Counted from the stretch's first letter, positions 1-7,307 are shown. The stretch: 9,943 bases of DNA from Burkholderiales bacterium (GCA_919902965.1 CAKKSJ010000229.1:1-9943), one strand, 5' to 3'. The notes: a model not told the origin generated them from the sequence alone. Program-made: numbers and translations.

Positions 1-85
1 GCAGGGCGAACACGCCGCGCCCGTGTATGCCGGAATCGCGCACGGCGATGCGCGCCCCCCGCGGTCCAGCCTTGCTGCTTTTCAT
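1..85 (-). CDS. SET-domain protein, N-terminal fragment (runs off left edge)
   Basis: Only the first 28 codons are present, starting at an ATG read at 85-83 on the minus strand. The peptide starts MKSSKAGPRG and ends with RDSGIHGRGVFAL. The string 'SGIHGRGVFA' is the typical opening of bacterial and eukaryotic SET domains, where it contributes to the S-adenosylmethionine-binding site. SET proteins are usually protein-lysine methyltransferases; small bacterial SET proteins mostly have unknown substrates. The gene diverges from the DapA-like gene. The upstream Shine-Dalgarno is weak (AGAG about 9 bases before the ATG). The identification rests on one short motif, so the catalytic residues and the rest of the domain cannot be judged here. 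Confidence 0.6.
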   Translation of the reverse strand, partial: MKSSKAGPRGARIAVRDSGIHGRGVFAL

Positions 86-211
86 GTGGTGATGCTCTAT
101 TTTGGAAAGTGCGCATTGTTGCGTTGTATGGCGCAACTTGCAAGCCTCGCGCGACGCAAAGCGCGCTATCATCCCGCCTGCGGCATGAAACCGAACAAGG
201 CGCGCTTCCCG
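86..211. promoter_or_regulatory. Divergent intergenic region between SET gene and DapA-like gene
   Basis: These 126 bp must carry the signals for both flanking genes. On the plus strand TATCAT at 167-172 resembles a -10 box, and initiation just after it would give a leader of about 30 bases for the ATG at 212. No convincing -35 lies at the right distance. On the minus strand TTGCAA, a 17-base spacer and AACAAT form a weak promoter-like pair. Both assignments are tentative. Confidence 0.3.
118..137. promoter_or_regulatory. Operator-like inverted repeat
   Basis: GTTGCG at 118-123 and its exact reverse complement CGCAAC at 132-137 are separated by 8 bases. A 20-bp dyad of this spacing between two divergent genes fits a dimeric regulator site. 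Arms of 6 bp in GC-rich DNA can occur by chance, and no regulator is identified. Confidence 0.3.
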
Positions 212-1093
212 ATGAGCGACTTTCACGGAATTTTCCCCTATCTCGTATCCCCGATCGACGCATCCACCGGACGCGTGCGCGAGCGCGTGCTGCGCGACCT
301 GGTCGAACATCTGATCACTAGCGGCGTGCACGGCCTTTCGCCGCTGGGCAGCACCGGCGAGTTTGCCTATCTCTCATTCGAGCAGCGCAAGGAGATCGTG
401 CGCATTGTGGTCGACGCCGCAGCCGGTCGCGTGCCGGTTCTGGCAGGCGTGGCGGCGTTCGCCACCAGCGACGCGATCCGGCAGGCCGAGGCGCACGCGC
501 GCCTGGGGGCAAACGGGATGATTTTGATCCTGCAGCAGATGTTTCCGGTGCCGGCGCGCGGCATTGAAAGCTATTTCAGCGCCATCGCCCGCGCATTGCC
601 GCAGACCTCGATGACGCTGTACACCAACCCCGGCCTGCTGGGCGGCGATATCGCCATGGATGTGCTCGATGCCTTGTCGCATATCCCCAATATCGAGTAC
701 GTCAAGGACGCATCGGGCAATACCGGACGCATCCTCAGCATGCTCAATCGCATGGGCGAGCGCATCAAGGTGTTCAGCGCTTCCGCGCACATACCGCTGC
801 TGGTGCTGAAGCTGGGCGGCGTGGGGTGGATGGCCGGACCCGGTTGCGTGATGCCGCGCGAATGTGTGCGCCTGTACGACCTGGCCAGCGCCGGCAAGTG
901 GGAGGAAGCGATAGCGGAGCAGCGCAGGCAATGGGCCATCAACGAAGTGTTTGCCAGGTACGCGCTCGCGGCGTGCATCAAGACGGCGCTGCAATTGCAG
1001 GGCTTCGATGTCGGCGACGCGATCGCGCCGCAGGAAGCACTCAAGCCCGAAGCGGTCGAGGACATCCGGCGCGCGCTGGCGCAGTTAAAGTAA
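212..1093 (+). CDS. DapA-superfamily (dihydrodipicolinate synthase/NAL-like) lyase, substrate unknown
   Basis: A 293-residue protein of the class I aldolase TIM-barrel family that includes dihydrodipicolinate synthase, N-acetylneuraminate lyase and keto-deoxy-sugar aldolases. Visible motifs are GSTGE at 46-50 (the family's GTTGE, keto-acid carboxylate binding), Tyr137 in YTNP, and Lys165 in YVKDASGN, the Schiff-base lysine. Length is normal for the family. The Arg that follows the Tyr in true DapA (Y-x4-R, Arg138 in E. coli, which binds aspartate semialdehyde) is replaced by Leu142, so a function other than lysine biosynthesis is likely. The start at 212 is chosen because homology begins there (MSDFHGIFPYLVSP) and AAGG lies about 12 bases upstream. 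ATGs at 185 and 23 are in frame but precede any family similarity. The gene is convergent with mltB, with a 22-bp gap. Confidence 0.85.
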   Translation: MSDFHGIFPYLVSPIDASTGRVRERVLRDLVEHLITSGVHGLSPLGSTGEFAYLSFEQRKEIVRIVVDAAAGRVPVLAGVAAFATSDAIRQAEAHARLGANGMILILQQMFPVPARGIESYFSAIARALPQTSMTLYTNPGLLGGDIAMDVLDALSHIPNIEYVKDASGNTGRILSMLNRMGERIKVFSASAHIPLLVLKLGGVGWMAGPGCVMPRECVRLYDLASAGKWEEAIAEQRRQWAINEVFARYALAACIKTALQLQGFDVGDAIAPQEALKPEAVEDIRRALAQLK

Positions 1094-1115
1094 GGCTGCG
1101 CGGCGCCGCCCGCGC

Positions 1116-2129
1116 TCAATCCGGCTGGTAGGCCGCTTTCACCGCCTGCGCCAGCTCCAGCACCGCAGTTGCGTACATGCTCGAGCGGTTGTAGCGCGTC
1201 AGCATGTAGAAATTGTTGAATGCGACCAGATACTCGCTGGCATTGTCCGGTGTCGCGAGTTCAATCAAGGCGCATAGCGCATCCGCGTCAGCTACGCCGG
1301 CGGCGCTGACGCCCAGGCTCGCGAGCTCGCCGTAGCGGTAAGCCGGTTTGATGCCGGCGTCGACGAGTTCGCGATGCCCTTGCCCCTGCACCTGCGCCGG
1401 GTAGGCAACCGGCCGGCCGGTTTCCCAGCCATGTTGTTTCAGATAATTCGCCACGCTGCCGATGGCGTCGGCAAAGCTATTGGACAGATCCGGCTGGCCG
1501 TCGCCGTCCAGGTCCACCGCGTAGCGCAGATAGCTGCCGGGCATGAACTGGGGAATGCCGATGGCGCCGGCATACGAGCCCTTTATGGCGAGGATGTCGA
1601 TGCCTGCAGCGCGCGCGTAGAGCAGATAGTTTTCCAGCTCGCCGCGAAAATATTTGGCGCGCGGCGGATAATCGAAGGCAAGGGTAGTGAGCGCGTCGAT
1701 GACGCGGTAGCTGCCGGTGTTGCGGCCATAGACCGTTTCCACGCCGATGATGGCCACGATGATTTCTTCGGGCACGCCGTAGAGTTCTGCGGCGCGTGCA
1801 AGCGCTGCGCGTTCCTGCCCGCGGAATTCGACGCCGGCTTCGACGCGCTCCGGCGTGAGAAACAGCGCGCGATACGCCTGCCAGGAGCGCGCGCGTGGCG
1901 CGCTCGGCGGAGTGATCGCCGCGATGACCTCCGGCTTGAAGCGCGCGCGGCTGAACAGCTGTTGCAGTTCGTTCCTGGCGAAGCCGTGCTTGTCGACCAT
2001 CTGAGAAATGAACGCGCGCACGTCCCTGCGCTCGGCGTAGTCTGTGGCGGGCTTGGCGGCGACGCTCAAGCAGGCGCTCAGCGCGAGGACCGTTAGTGCG
2101 CGCAGCAGCAAACGCAGCGGCCGGCTCAA
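1116..2129 (-). CDS. mltB: Membrane-bound lytic murein transglycosylase B (MltB family)
   Basis: A 337-residue enzyme that cleaves the MurNAc-GlcNAc bond of peptidoglycan, leaving 1,6-anhydro-MurNAc. The N-terminus has a lipoprotein signal with lipobox LSAC and Cys20, so it is probably anchored in the outer membrane, periplasmic side. The catalytic Glu is Glu131 in IGVETVYGR. Other family marks are GAIGIPQFMPGSY (188-200), an EF-hand-like calcium loop DLDGDGQPDL (206-215) and the C-terminal AFNNFYMLTRYNRSSMYA. Length is typical. The start is TTG (2129-2127), supported by GGGAG 8 bases upstream and by the lipobox position. The TTG overlaps the stop of the transglutaminase gene as TTGA (2126-2129), so translation is probably coupled. 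It is the last gene of the moxR operon. Confidence 0.93.
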   Translation of the reverse strand: MSRPLRLLLRALTVLALSACLSVAAKPATDYAERRDVRAFISQMVDKHGFARNELQQLFSRARFKPEVIAAITPPSAPRARSWQAYRALFLTPERVEAGVEFRGQERAALARAAELYGVPEEIIVAIIGVETVYGRNTGSYRVIDALTTLAFDYPPRAKYFRGELENYLLYARAAGIDILAIKGSYAGAIGIPQFMPGSYLRYAVDLDGDGQPDLSNSFADAIGSVANYLKQHGWETGRPVAYPAQVQGQGHRELVDAGIKPAYRYGELASLGVSAAGVADADALCALIELATPDNASEYLVAFNNFYMLTRYNRSSMYATAVLELAQAVKAAYQPD

Positions 2130-4081
2130 ACGCTGAACTCCCGCACCAGCAGGCGCAATTCGGCGAGTAGCTGCGCATCTGTCCGCCCGCCGTAGCGCAG
2201 CGCAATGTAGTGCGCGCCGATTGTGCGGATGCGTTCGGCATGAGCCGGATAGCGCTCGGCCGTACGCTCGATAAAATCGGCCGGGCCTTCATGCGGCGCG
2301 CGCGTACAGCCGTTTTTGCCGAGCTTGGCGCAGAACCTGAGCCACAGGCGCAGCACCGGGTCGGCGGTGCGCAGGCGCCGCAGCAGCCAGGCGGTAAGCA
2401 GCGCGAGCAGCGCGCCCACACCCCAGAACAGGGTCAGCGCCATGTCTTCCCAACTGGGCTCGTTCATGCCGATGCGGGTGAGGAACTCGCGCTGGCGCTC
2501 CGGGTTATAGCCAAGCACCAGCTGGTTCCATTTGTTCGCCAGCGCATCCCAGTTATAGCGCAGCCCGCGCAGCCAATAGAGCGTGGTGCGCGCCATCAAT
2601 GGCAGCGGGTCGGTGGCCGGCACCGCGGCGGCAACGCCGGATTCGACCCGCACCGGCGATGCGGCGGCGGTGGGATCGAAGCGCACCCAGCCGCGGCCCT
2701 TGAGCCACACCTCGGCCCAGGCGTGCGCATCGGACTGGCGCACGATCATGTATTGATCCACCGGATTGATTTCTCCGCCCTGGTAACCGGTGACGACGCG
2801 GGCCGGCACGCCGGCTGCGCGCATCAGAAACACAAAGCTCGAAGCGTAGTGCTCGCAAAAGCCGCGTTTGCTGCCGAACAGGAACTCGTCCACCGAGTCG
2901 CGTCCCAGCAAGGGCGGCTCCAGCGTATAGACAAAACCTTGTTCGCGAAAATAATTCAGGACCTTCTGCGCGATGGCCGCGTCGCTCGCGCTTTGCGCCG
3001 CCCATTGCTGCGCCAGCCGGCGCGCGCGCGGGTTGAAACCTTCGGGCAGCAGCAGTCCCGGCCGCAGTTCCTCGGCGGCGTCCGCGCCGCCTTCGGTGAA
3101 ATTGGTATAGGAGCGCATGTCGTAGCGCACCCGGTTGCGCACCGGCGTGCGCGAAAGCAGCGTGTATTCGGGCGTGACTCTCGCGTTGGGCGGGATCTTT
3201 GCCGCCAGTTCCAGCGCGAACAGCCAGTTGTAGTTGTGCGGCTCGAGCGTGACCTCGTAGTCGTAGGGCTTGCCGCTGGCCTCGAATTTGATTTCATTGA
3301 AGCTGCGCACATCGCCGGGACGCCAGGTGCGGCCGTCGAATTCCCAGAATACCGGCCCGCGCCAGTAGAGCAGGGGTCTGGGCGGCGCTTCGCCTTCGAA
3401 TCTGACGCGAAACGCGATGGCGTCGGACTGCGACAGCCGGCTGATCGCGCCGGGCGACATCGAATCGGACAGGCCGGTGACGCCGCTGTAGGCATCCTGC
3501 GGCAGGCCCCACAGCGGACCCTGCACGCGCGGAAACAGGAAGAACAATAGCAGCATGACCGGTGCCGCCTGCGCCAGCAGCACGCCAGCAGTTCTGAGGT
3601 TTGCCTGCAGCGTGCGCGCCGGCGCGGCGAAGTTCACCAGGCTGGCGGTGTTGATCAGCGCCGAGGCGAGCATCAGTGCCGCGGTCGGCAGCGTCTGCGA
3701 ATAGAAAAAATTGGTGAGCGCGAGAAAATAGGAAAGCAGGATCAGCACAATCGCGTCACGCTGACGGTGCAGTTCGAGCAGTTTTAGCGAGAGGAACAAC
3801 ACCAGCATGGCCACGCCGGAATCGCGTCCGAAAATAGTCCGGTAGGTCAGATAGACCGCCAATACGCCGCCGACCACAAACAGGGCCAGCAGCCATTTCT
3901 GCGGCAGCACGCGTTCGCCCCAGCCGAGATAGACACGCCAGGTGAACAGGATCAGTGCGATCAGATTCAGCCACCAGGGCAGGCGCAGGGTATGCGGCGC
4001 CGCCACCAGCGCCAGCCCGGCGAGCAGCCACAGCAGGTGGCGCAACTGGATAGGCGGATTCGGTGCCGTCTTAGAGGCCAT
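2126..4081 (-). CDS. tgpA: TgpA-like membrane transglutaminase (DUF3488-transglutaminase-DUF4129)
   Basis: A 651-residue inner-membrane protein. About five or six hydrophobic segments fill residues 15-185 (DUF3488). A long periplasmic part follows with a transglutaminase-like core: Cys409 in GFCEHYASS, His453 in DAHAWAEVW and Asp469 in FDPTAA form a complete Cys-His-Asp triad. A further membrane helix sits near 548-567, then a cytoplasmic tail of DUF4129 type. The homologue TgpA in Pseudomonas aeruginosa is known to be essential, but its substrate is unresolved. The start at 4081 (MASKTAPNPP) is preferred because GGGAG lies 10 bases upstream and it overlaps the DUF58 gene by only 11 bp; an in-frame ATG at 4108 would add nine residues. 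The gene is third in the moxR operon and coupled to mltB. Confidence 0.9.
   Translation of the reverse strand: MASKTAPNPPIQLRHLLWLLAGLALVAAPHTLRLPWWLNLIALILFTWRVYLGWGERVLPQKWLLALFVVGGVLAVYLTYRTIFGRDSGVAMLVLFLSLKLLELHRQRDAIVLILLSYFLALTNFFYSQTLPTAALMLASALINTASLVNFAAPARTLQANLRTAGVLLAQAAPVMLLLFFLFPRVQGPLWGLPQDAYSGVTGLSDSMSPGAISRLSQSDAIAFRVRFEGEAPPRPLLYWRGPVFWEFDGRTWRPGDVRSFNEIKFEASGKPYDYEVTLEPHNYNWLFALELAAKIPPNARVTPEYTLLSRTPVRNRVRYDMRSYTNFTEGGADAAEELRPGLLLPEGFNPRARRLAQQWAAQSASDAAIAQKVLNYFREQGFVYTLEPPLLGRDSVDEFLFGSKRGFCEHYASSFVFLMRAAGVPARVVTGYQGGEINPVDQYMIVRQSDAHAWAEVWLKGRGWVRFDPTAAASPVRVESGVAAAVPATDPLPLMARTTLYWLRGLRYNWDALANKWNQLVLGYNPERQREFLTRIGMNEPSWEDMALTLFWGVGALLALLTAWLLRRLRTADPVLRLWLRFCAKLGKNGCTRAPHEGPADFIERTAERYPAHAERIRTIGAHYIALRYGGRTDAQLLAELRLLVREFSV
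2138..2142 (-). promoter_or_regulatory. Shine-Dalgarno deciding the TTG start of mltB
   Basis: GGGAG on the minus strand, 8 bases before the TTG at 2129. It lies inside the last codons of the upstream transglutaminase gene and supports the non-ATG start. Confidence 0.55.
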
Positions 4082-5042
4082 ACAGCGCAAGCTCCCGCAG
4101 ACAGGCAAGGCGGTGCGGCTCGCCTGCGTCAGGCGCCAACTCCACTCCGGGCAGGCGCAGTCCGTAACGCAAGGCGTCCTGGTCGGCCGCGAGCACCCAG
4201 CGCGTCAGGCGCGACAGTTTGGACTCGATATCCAGACTGGCCGGGAGCGCGTTCCAGTCCAGCCACAATTCGGCAGCGGCACGGCCGCTGAACACTTTGG
4301 TCTGCAGTCCCTGCTCCCTGGCGGCGGCTTTCCAGTGGATATGCCGCGGCGAATCGCCAGTCTGGTAGGCGCGCAGACCGGCGAAATCGTCGCTGCCACC
4401 GCCGGCGACGCGTTTTTCGCCCCTGGCCCCGGTGGGCTCGGGCAGCGGCAAAATGCCGTCGTCCGGCTTGGGGTAAACGAGGCAGCGCATGTCCGGCTGA
4501 ATATAGCTCCAGGCGCGCAACAGACCGACCGGAAAGCGCGTGTCCACGGTAATGCGTCCCGGCGCCAGCCAGCCGCGCCGCTCCGCCTTGATCGGCAGGC
4601 TTACCGTGGTGCCGCGCGCGGACGCTACGTCGCATTGCGTTTGATTGCGCTGATGCCAGAGGACGATGGCGCTGCGCTCATAGCGCGAGCGATTTTCGAT
4701 GAATAGCTCGAACCATGCGGTTTCGTCCGCGAACACCGGCTCCACGCGGCCGGAGCTGATATGCAGGTGCACCAGGTTGCGAAACGTGTGCAGGATCGCC
4801 ACCAGCCCCATGCTCGCAAGCAGGAAAGTTAGAATGTAGCCGAGCGACAGGTTGTAGTTGATCGAGCCGATCAGCATCACAACCAGCGCCAGGCTAAAGG
4901 CGAGGCCGGGGCGGGTCGGCAGGATATAGACGCGATTCTGCCGCAGGAAAATGGTGCCCGGCTCGGGCGCGCGCGGGCCGAAGAACGTCAGGTAGAGCTG
5001 CGAGCGGCTCAGGAGTTTTTGGAACATCGCGCCTACGCGCAC
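4071..5042 (-). CDS. DUF58 membrane protein of the MoxR operon
   Basis: A 323-residue protein of the DUF58 family, whose members have a von Willebrand factor A-like fold and are nearly always encoded beside MoxR ATPases. Two membrane segments lie around 45-62 and 66-84. The family signature is present: GSDDFAGLRAYQTGD (216-230) followed by HIHWKAAAR (234-242). The molecular function is unknown; it probably acts as partner or client of the MoxR ATPase at the membrane. The start shown is GTG at 5042, 17 bp after the moxR stop, with CAGG 6 bases upstream. The ATG at 5027 (MFQKLL) is an equally possible start, 32 bp after moxR. The 3' end overlaps the transglutaminase gene by 11 bp. Confidence 0.87.
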   Translation of the reverse strand: MRVGAMFQKLLSRSQLYLTFFGPRAPEPGTIFLRQNRVYILPTRPGLAFSLALVVMLIGSINYNLSLGYILTFLLASMGLVAILHTFRNLVHLHISSGRVEPVFADETAWFELFIENRSRYERSAIVLWHQRNQTQCDVASARGTTVSLPIKAERRGWLAPGRITVDTRFPVGLLRAWSYIQPDMRCLVYPKPDDGILPLPEPTGARGEKRVAGGGSDDFAGLRAYQTGDSPRHIHWKAAAREQGLQTKVFSGRAAAELWLDWNALPASLDIESKLSRLTRWVLAADQDALRYGLRLPGVELAPDAGEPHRLACLRELALYGL

Positions 5043-5059
5043 CGGTGGCCTGAAGCTGC

Positions 5060-6010
5060 TCAGGGTATCGGCACGGCCTCGATTAGCGCGGCCGTGACTT
5101 CGGAAGCGCGCTTGCGCGCGCCTTCATGCGCCGGAGCGAGACGGTGGCCGGCCACGCCGGGCAGAATCGCCTGCACGTCTTCGGGCAATACCTTGTCGCG
5201 GCCCTCGAGCACGGCCCAGGCCCTGGCCGCATGCAGTATGCCCAGGGCGGCGCGCGGCGACAGGCCGTTGCTGAACTCGGGCGCGCGCCGCGTGTGCTCG
5301 ACGATCGCCTGTACGTAGTCAAGCAGAGCCGGGGCTGCATGCACCTTGGCCGCGCTCGCCTGCATTTCCATCAGTTCGCCCGGCGCAAGACAGGGTTCCA
5401 GCGTCGCCACCAGATTGCGCCGCTCCACGCCCTGCAACAAGGCGCGTTCGGCGTCGCGATCCGGATAACCGAGTTCGATGCGCATGAGAAAGCGGTCGAG
5501 TTGCGATTCGGGCAAGGGAAAGGTGCCGACCTGGTGCGAAGGGTTCTGTGTGGCAATGACAAAAAAGGGTTCCGGCAGCGGCCGCGTCTCGCCCTCTGCG
5601 GTGACCTGATGCTCTTCCATCGCCTCCAGCAGCGCGCTTTGCGCCTTGGGCGTGGCGCGATTGACTTCGTCGGCCAGGATCAGCTGCGAAAAAATTGGCC
5701 CCGGATGAAACTTGAAGGAACTGCTGTCGCGATCGAACACGGATACGCCGATGATGTCGGCCGGCAAGAGGTCGCTGGTGAACGAGATGCGCTGGAAGCC
5801 CAGGCCGAGCAGCTTTGCCAGCGTGTGAGCGAGCGTGGTCTTGCCCACCCCGGGCAGATCCTCGATCAACAGATGGCCGCGCGCCAGCAGACAGGCTACC
5901 GACAGCCGTATCTGCCGCTCCTTGCCCAGAATGATCTTGCCTGTGTTCGCAATGACGCGGTGTATGGGCGTGTCGCGTATGGCAAATTTCGTTTCAGCAT
6001 GCAGCAGCAA
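5060..6010 (-). CDS. moxR: MoxR-family AAA+ ATPase
   Basis: A 316-residue cytoplasmic ATPase of the MoxR branch of AAA+ proteins, thought to act as chaperones that assemble or activate protein complexes. Walker A is DLPGVGKTT (51-59), Walker B is LILADEVNRA (110-119, with Asp114 and Glu115), sensor 1 is ATQNP (153-157), and the MoxR-typical PLPESQLDRF is at 165-174. Length is usual. The start is TTG at 6010, with GGAG 7 bases upstream; the frame upstream reaches a TGA with no ATG or GTG on the way. It is the first gene of the moxR-DUF58-transglutaminase-mltB operon and diverges from the HDAC-like gene. The order moxR, DUF58, transglutaminase is conserved in many proteobacteria. Confidence 0.93.
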   Translation of the reverse strand: MLLHAETKFAIRDTPIHRVIANTGKIILGKERQIRLSVACLLARGHLLIEDLPGVGKTTLAHTLAKLLGLGFQRISFTSDLLPADIIGVSVFDRDSSSFKFHPGPIFSQLILADEVNRATPKAQSALLEAMEEHQVTAEGETRPLPEPFFVIATQNPSHQVGTFPLPESQLDRFLMRIELGYPDRDAERALLQGVERRNLVATLEPCLAPGELMEMQASAAKVHAAPALLDYVQAIVEHTRRAPEFSNGLSPRAALGILHAARAWAVLEGRDKVLPEDVQAILPGVAGHRLAPAHEGARKRASEVTAALIEAVPIP

Positions 6011-6172
6011 TCGGGTTCTCCGTCGTGTTTCCGGCGGGGCCGGGCGCCCGTGCGTGGATGGCGGCGGCGCATGACCGCCCCCTGCGGGATGGCGTGCTCA
6101 ATCTCAGGCTTAGCGTCATTTTACGTGGATTTCGGCTAATATTCATTAAATCCAATCCCGGCGCAAGCGACC
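6011..6172. promoter_or_regulatory. Divergent promoter region, moxR operon / HDAC-like gene
   Basis: A 162-bp gap whose part at about 6117-6152 is clearly more AT-rich than its surroundings. On the minus strand TAAAAT (6123-6118) is a good -10 match, though the best -35 candidate (ATGAAT) is poor. On the plus strand TAATAT (6137-6142) is a -10 candidate without a well-spaced -35. The position makes promoters for both directions likely, but the exact elements are uncertain. Confidence 0.4.
6018..6021 (-). promoter_or_regulatory. Shine-Dalgarno deciding the TTG start of moxR
   Basis: GGAG on the minus strand, 7 bases before the TTG at 6010-6008. No ATG or GTG start is available in frame upstream. 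Confidence 0.55.
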
Positions 6173-7096
6173 ATGACCACCGCGTTCATCTCTCACCCGC
6201 ACTGCGGCAAACACGATATGGGTGCCTATCACCCCGAGTGTCCGGAGCGCCTGAGTTCCATCCATGACCAGTTGATCGCTTCCGGCATCGGGCAGCATTT
6301 GACCCATCATCAGGCACCGCAGGCCAGCGTGAGCAGCCTGGCGCGGGTGCATCCGATGGAATACATCAGCCACATCCGTTCGAGTTCGCCGCAAAGCGGC
6401 ACGGTTCATCTGGATCCGGATACCGCGATGAATCCGCACACCTGGGAAGCCGCGCTGCACGCGGCCGGTGCCGCGGTGCTGGCCACCGACCTGGTGCTGA
6501 ACCGACAGGCGGAAAATGCCTTTTGCAGCGTGCGACCGCCCGGGCACCATGCGATGCGCAGCCGCGCCATGGGTTTTTGCCTGTTCAACAACGTCGCCGT
6601 CGCCGCCAGGCATGCGCTCGAGCAGCACGGCCTCGAGCGCGTCGCCATCGTCGATTTCGACGTGCATCACGGCAACGGTACCGAGGATATTTTTCGCGAC
6701 GACCCGCGCGTGCTCATGGTGAGCACTTTCCAGCATCCGTTCTATCCCTACAGCGGCACCGAGCATCCGGCGCCGAACATGGTCAACGTGCCGCTGCCGG
6801 CGGGCGCCGGCAGTCAGCCGTTTCGCGACGCCGTAACACAGCAGTGGCTGCCGGCGCTGGAAGCGTTCCGGCCGCAGATGATTTTCTTCTCTGCCGGTTT
6901 CGACGCCCATGTCGAAGACGACATGGCCATGCTGCGGCTGGTGGACGCGGATTACGCCTGGGTCACGACCGAGATCAAGGCAGTAGCGGACAAATACGCC
7001 GAGGGGCGCATGGTGTCGGTGCTCGAAGGCGGCTACAACCTGTCCGCACTGGCGCGCGGCGTCGTGGCGCATATCAAGGTGATGGGCGGACTGTAG
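6173..7096 (+). CDS. Histone deacetylase-like (class II HDAC/acetylpolyamine amidohydrolase) family protein
   Basis: A 307-residue zinc-dependent deacetylase-fold protein. Bacterial relatives remove acetyl groups from polyamines, acetyl-lysine or other small amides; the substrate here cannot be read from sequence. The active site is complete: RPPGHHA (121-127) gives the His125/His126 pair, VDFDVHHGNG (160-169) gives Asp161 and the zinc ligands Asp163 and His165, SAGFDAH (240-246) gives zinc ligand Asp244, and EGGYNL (285-290) supplies transition-state Tyr288. There is no signal peptide, so it is cytoplasmic. The ATG at 6173 has only a weak Shine-Dalgarno, but family similarity starts immediately. 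It is a single-gene unit divergent from moxR and followed by the repeat-rich gap. True AcuC proteins are usually longer. Confidence 0.92.
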   Translation: MTTAFISHPHCGKHDMGAYHPECPERLSSIHDQLIASGIGQHLTHHQAPQASVSSLARVHPMEYISHIRSSSPQSGTVHLDPDTAMNPHTWEAALHAAGAAVLATDLVLNRQAENAFCSVRPPGHHAMRSRAMGFCLFNNVAVAARHALEQHGLERVAIVDFDVHHGNGTEDIFRDDPRVLMVSTFQHPFYPYSGTEHPAPNMVNVPLPAGAGSQPFRDAVTQQWLPALEAFRPQMIFFSAGFDAHVEDDMAMLRLVDADYAWVTTEIKAVADKYAEGRMVSVLEGGYNLSALARGVVAHIKVMGGL

Positions 7097-7123
7097 GAAG
7101 CGTGTCTGTTGCGGAGTTAGGAT

Positions 7124-7147
7124 TTTGCGCGGACGCAAAGCCGTCCG
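7124..7147. repeat. Overlapping small hairpins after HDAC-like gene
   Basis: TTTGCG (7124-7129) pairs with CGCAAA (7134-7139) around the 4-base loop CGGA. Alternatively CGGAC (7130-7134) pairs with GTCCG (7143-7147). The two pairings exclude each other. They lie 28 bases after the HDAC-like stop; no T-tract follows, so a factor-independent terminator is not supported. Confidence 0.4.
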
Positions 7148-7150
7148 GGC

Positions 7151-7163
7151 GGATCGCCGATCC
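7151..7163. repeat. Small inverted repeat GGATC-gcc-GATCC
   Basis: Perfect 5-bp arms around 3 bases. The core GATCGCCGAT (7152-7161) recurs in inverted orientation at 7269-7278. Confidence 0.4.
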
Positions 7164-7200
7164 TGTATGAAAATCGCATACCGCCCTTGCTTTTCCCAAT

Positions 7201-7251
7201 AACCGTGTCTTCCATACGGATGCGCTTTTCATCCGTACGGAAGACACGGTT
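7201..7251. repeat. Long hairpin, 22-bp arms with 7-base loop
   Basis: The arm at 7201-7222 (begins AACCGTGTCTTCC) is the reverse complement of 7230-7251 with one mismatch in 22 bp (A7214 opposite C7238); the loop is CGCTTTT. In a minus-strand transcript the mismatch becomes a U-G wobble, so the RNA stem would be continuous. No T-tract follows on either strand. The length and near-perfection are far beyond chance. It may be a REP- or MITE-like palindrome, an RNA processing site, or a transcription barrier between two convergent genes. Confidence 0.85.
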
Positions 7252-7280
7252 GGCGCGCGCAGCGCGCAATCGGCGATCTT

Positions 7281-7307
7281 TAATAAAAACCGCGCGCAGT
7301 GCGCCGG
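7281..7307 (-). terminator. Probable intrinsic terminator of the mnmH-crp-like operon
   Basis: Read on the minus strand, CCGGCGC (7307-7301), loop ACT and GCGC-G-CGG (7297-7290) form a 7-bp GC stem with one bulged G, followed directly by TTTTTATTA (7289-7281). The stem starts 36 bases after the crp-like stop codon. Stem plus T-tract on the correct strand supports a factor-independent terminator. Confidence 0.5.

Noticed and set aside
23..211. Longer N-terminus for the DapA-like protein from ATG 23 or 185
   Set aside because: Family similarity starts at the ATG at 212; the extension is low in motif content and overlaps the divergent SET gene start.
374..994. Minus-strand open frame (206 codons)
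   Set aside because: Antisense to the DapA-like gene; no motif and no ribosome site.
1100..1109. Perfect palindrome GCGGCGCCGC between convergent dapA-like and mltB genes
   Set aside because: No loop and no T-tract on either strand, so a terminator call is not supported; GC-rich palindromes of this size are common here.
1374..2096. Plus-strand open frame (240 codons)
   Set aside because: Antisense to mltB, a usual side effect of high GC; no domain motif.
2210..3550. Long plus-strand open frame (446 codons)
   Set aside because: It is fully antisense to the transglutaminase gene, whose domains and catalytic triad are clear; the Arg/His/Gln-rich translation has no recognisable motif.
4859..4873. 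FNR-like dyad TGATC-gagcc-GATCA
   Set aside because: It lies inside the DUF58 coding sequence with 5-bp arms and a 5-base spacer, not the 4-base FNR spacing, and no start codon lies nearby.
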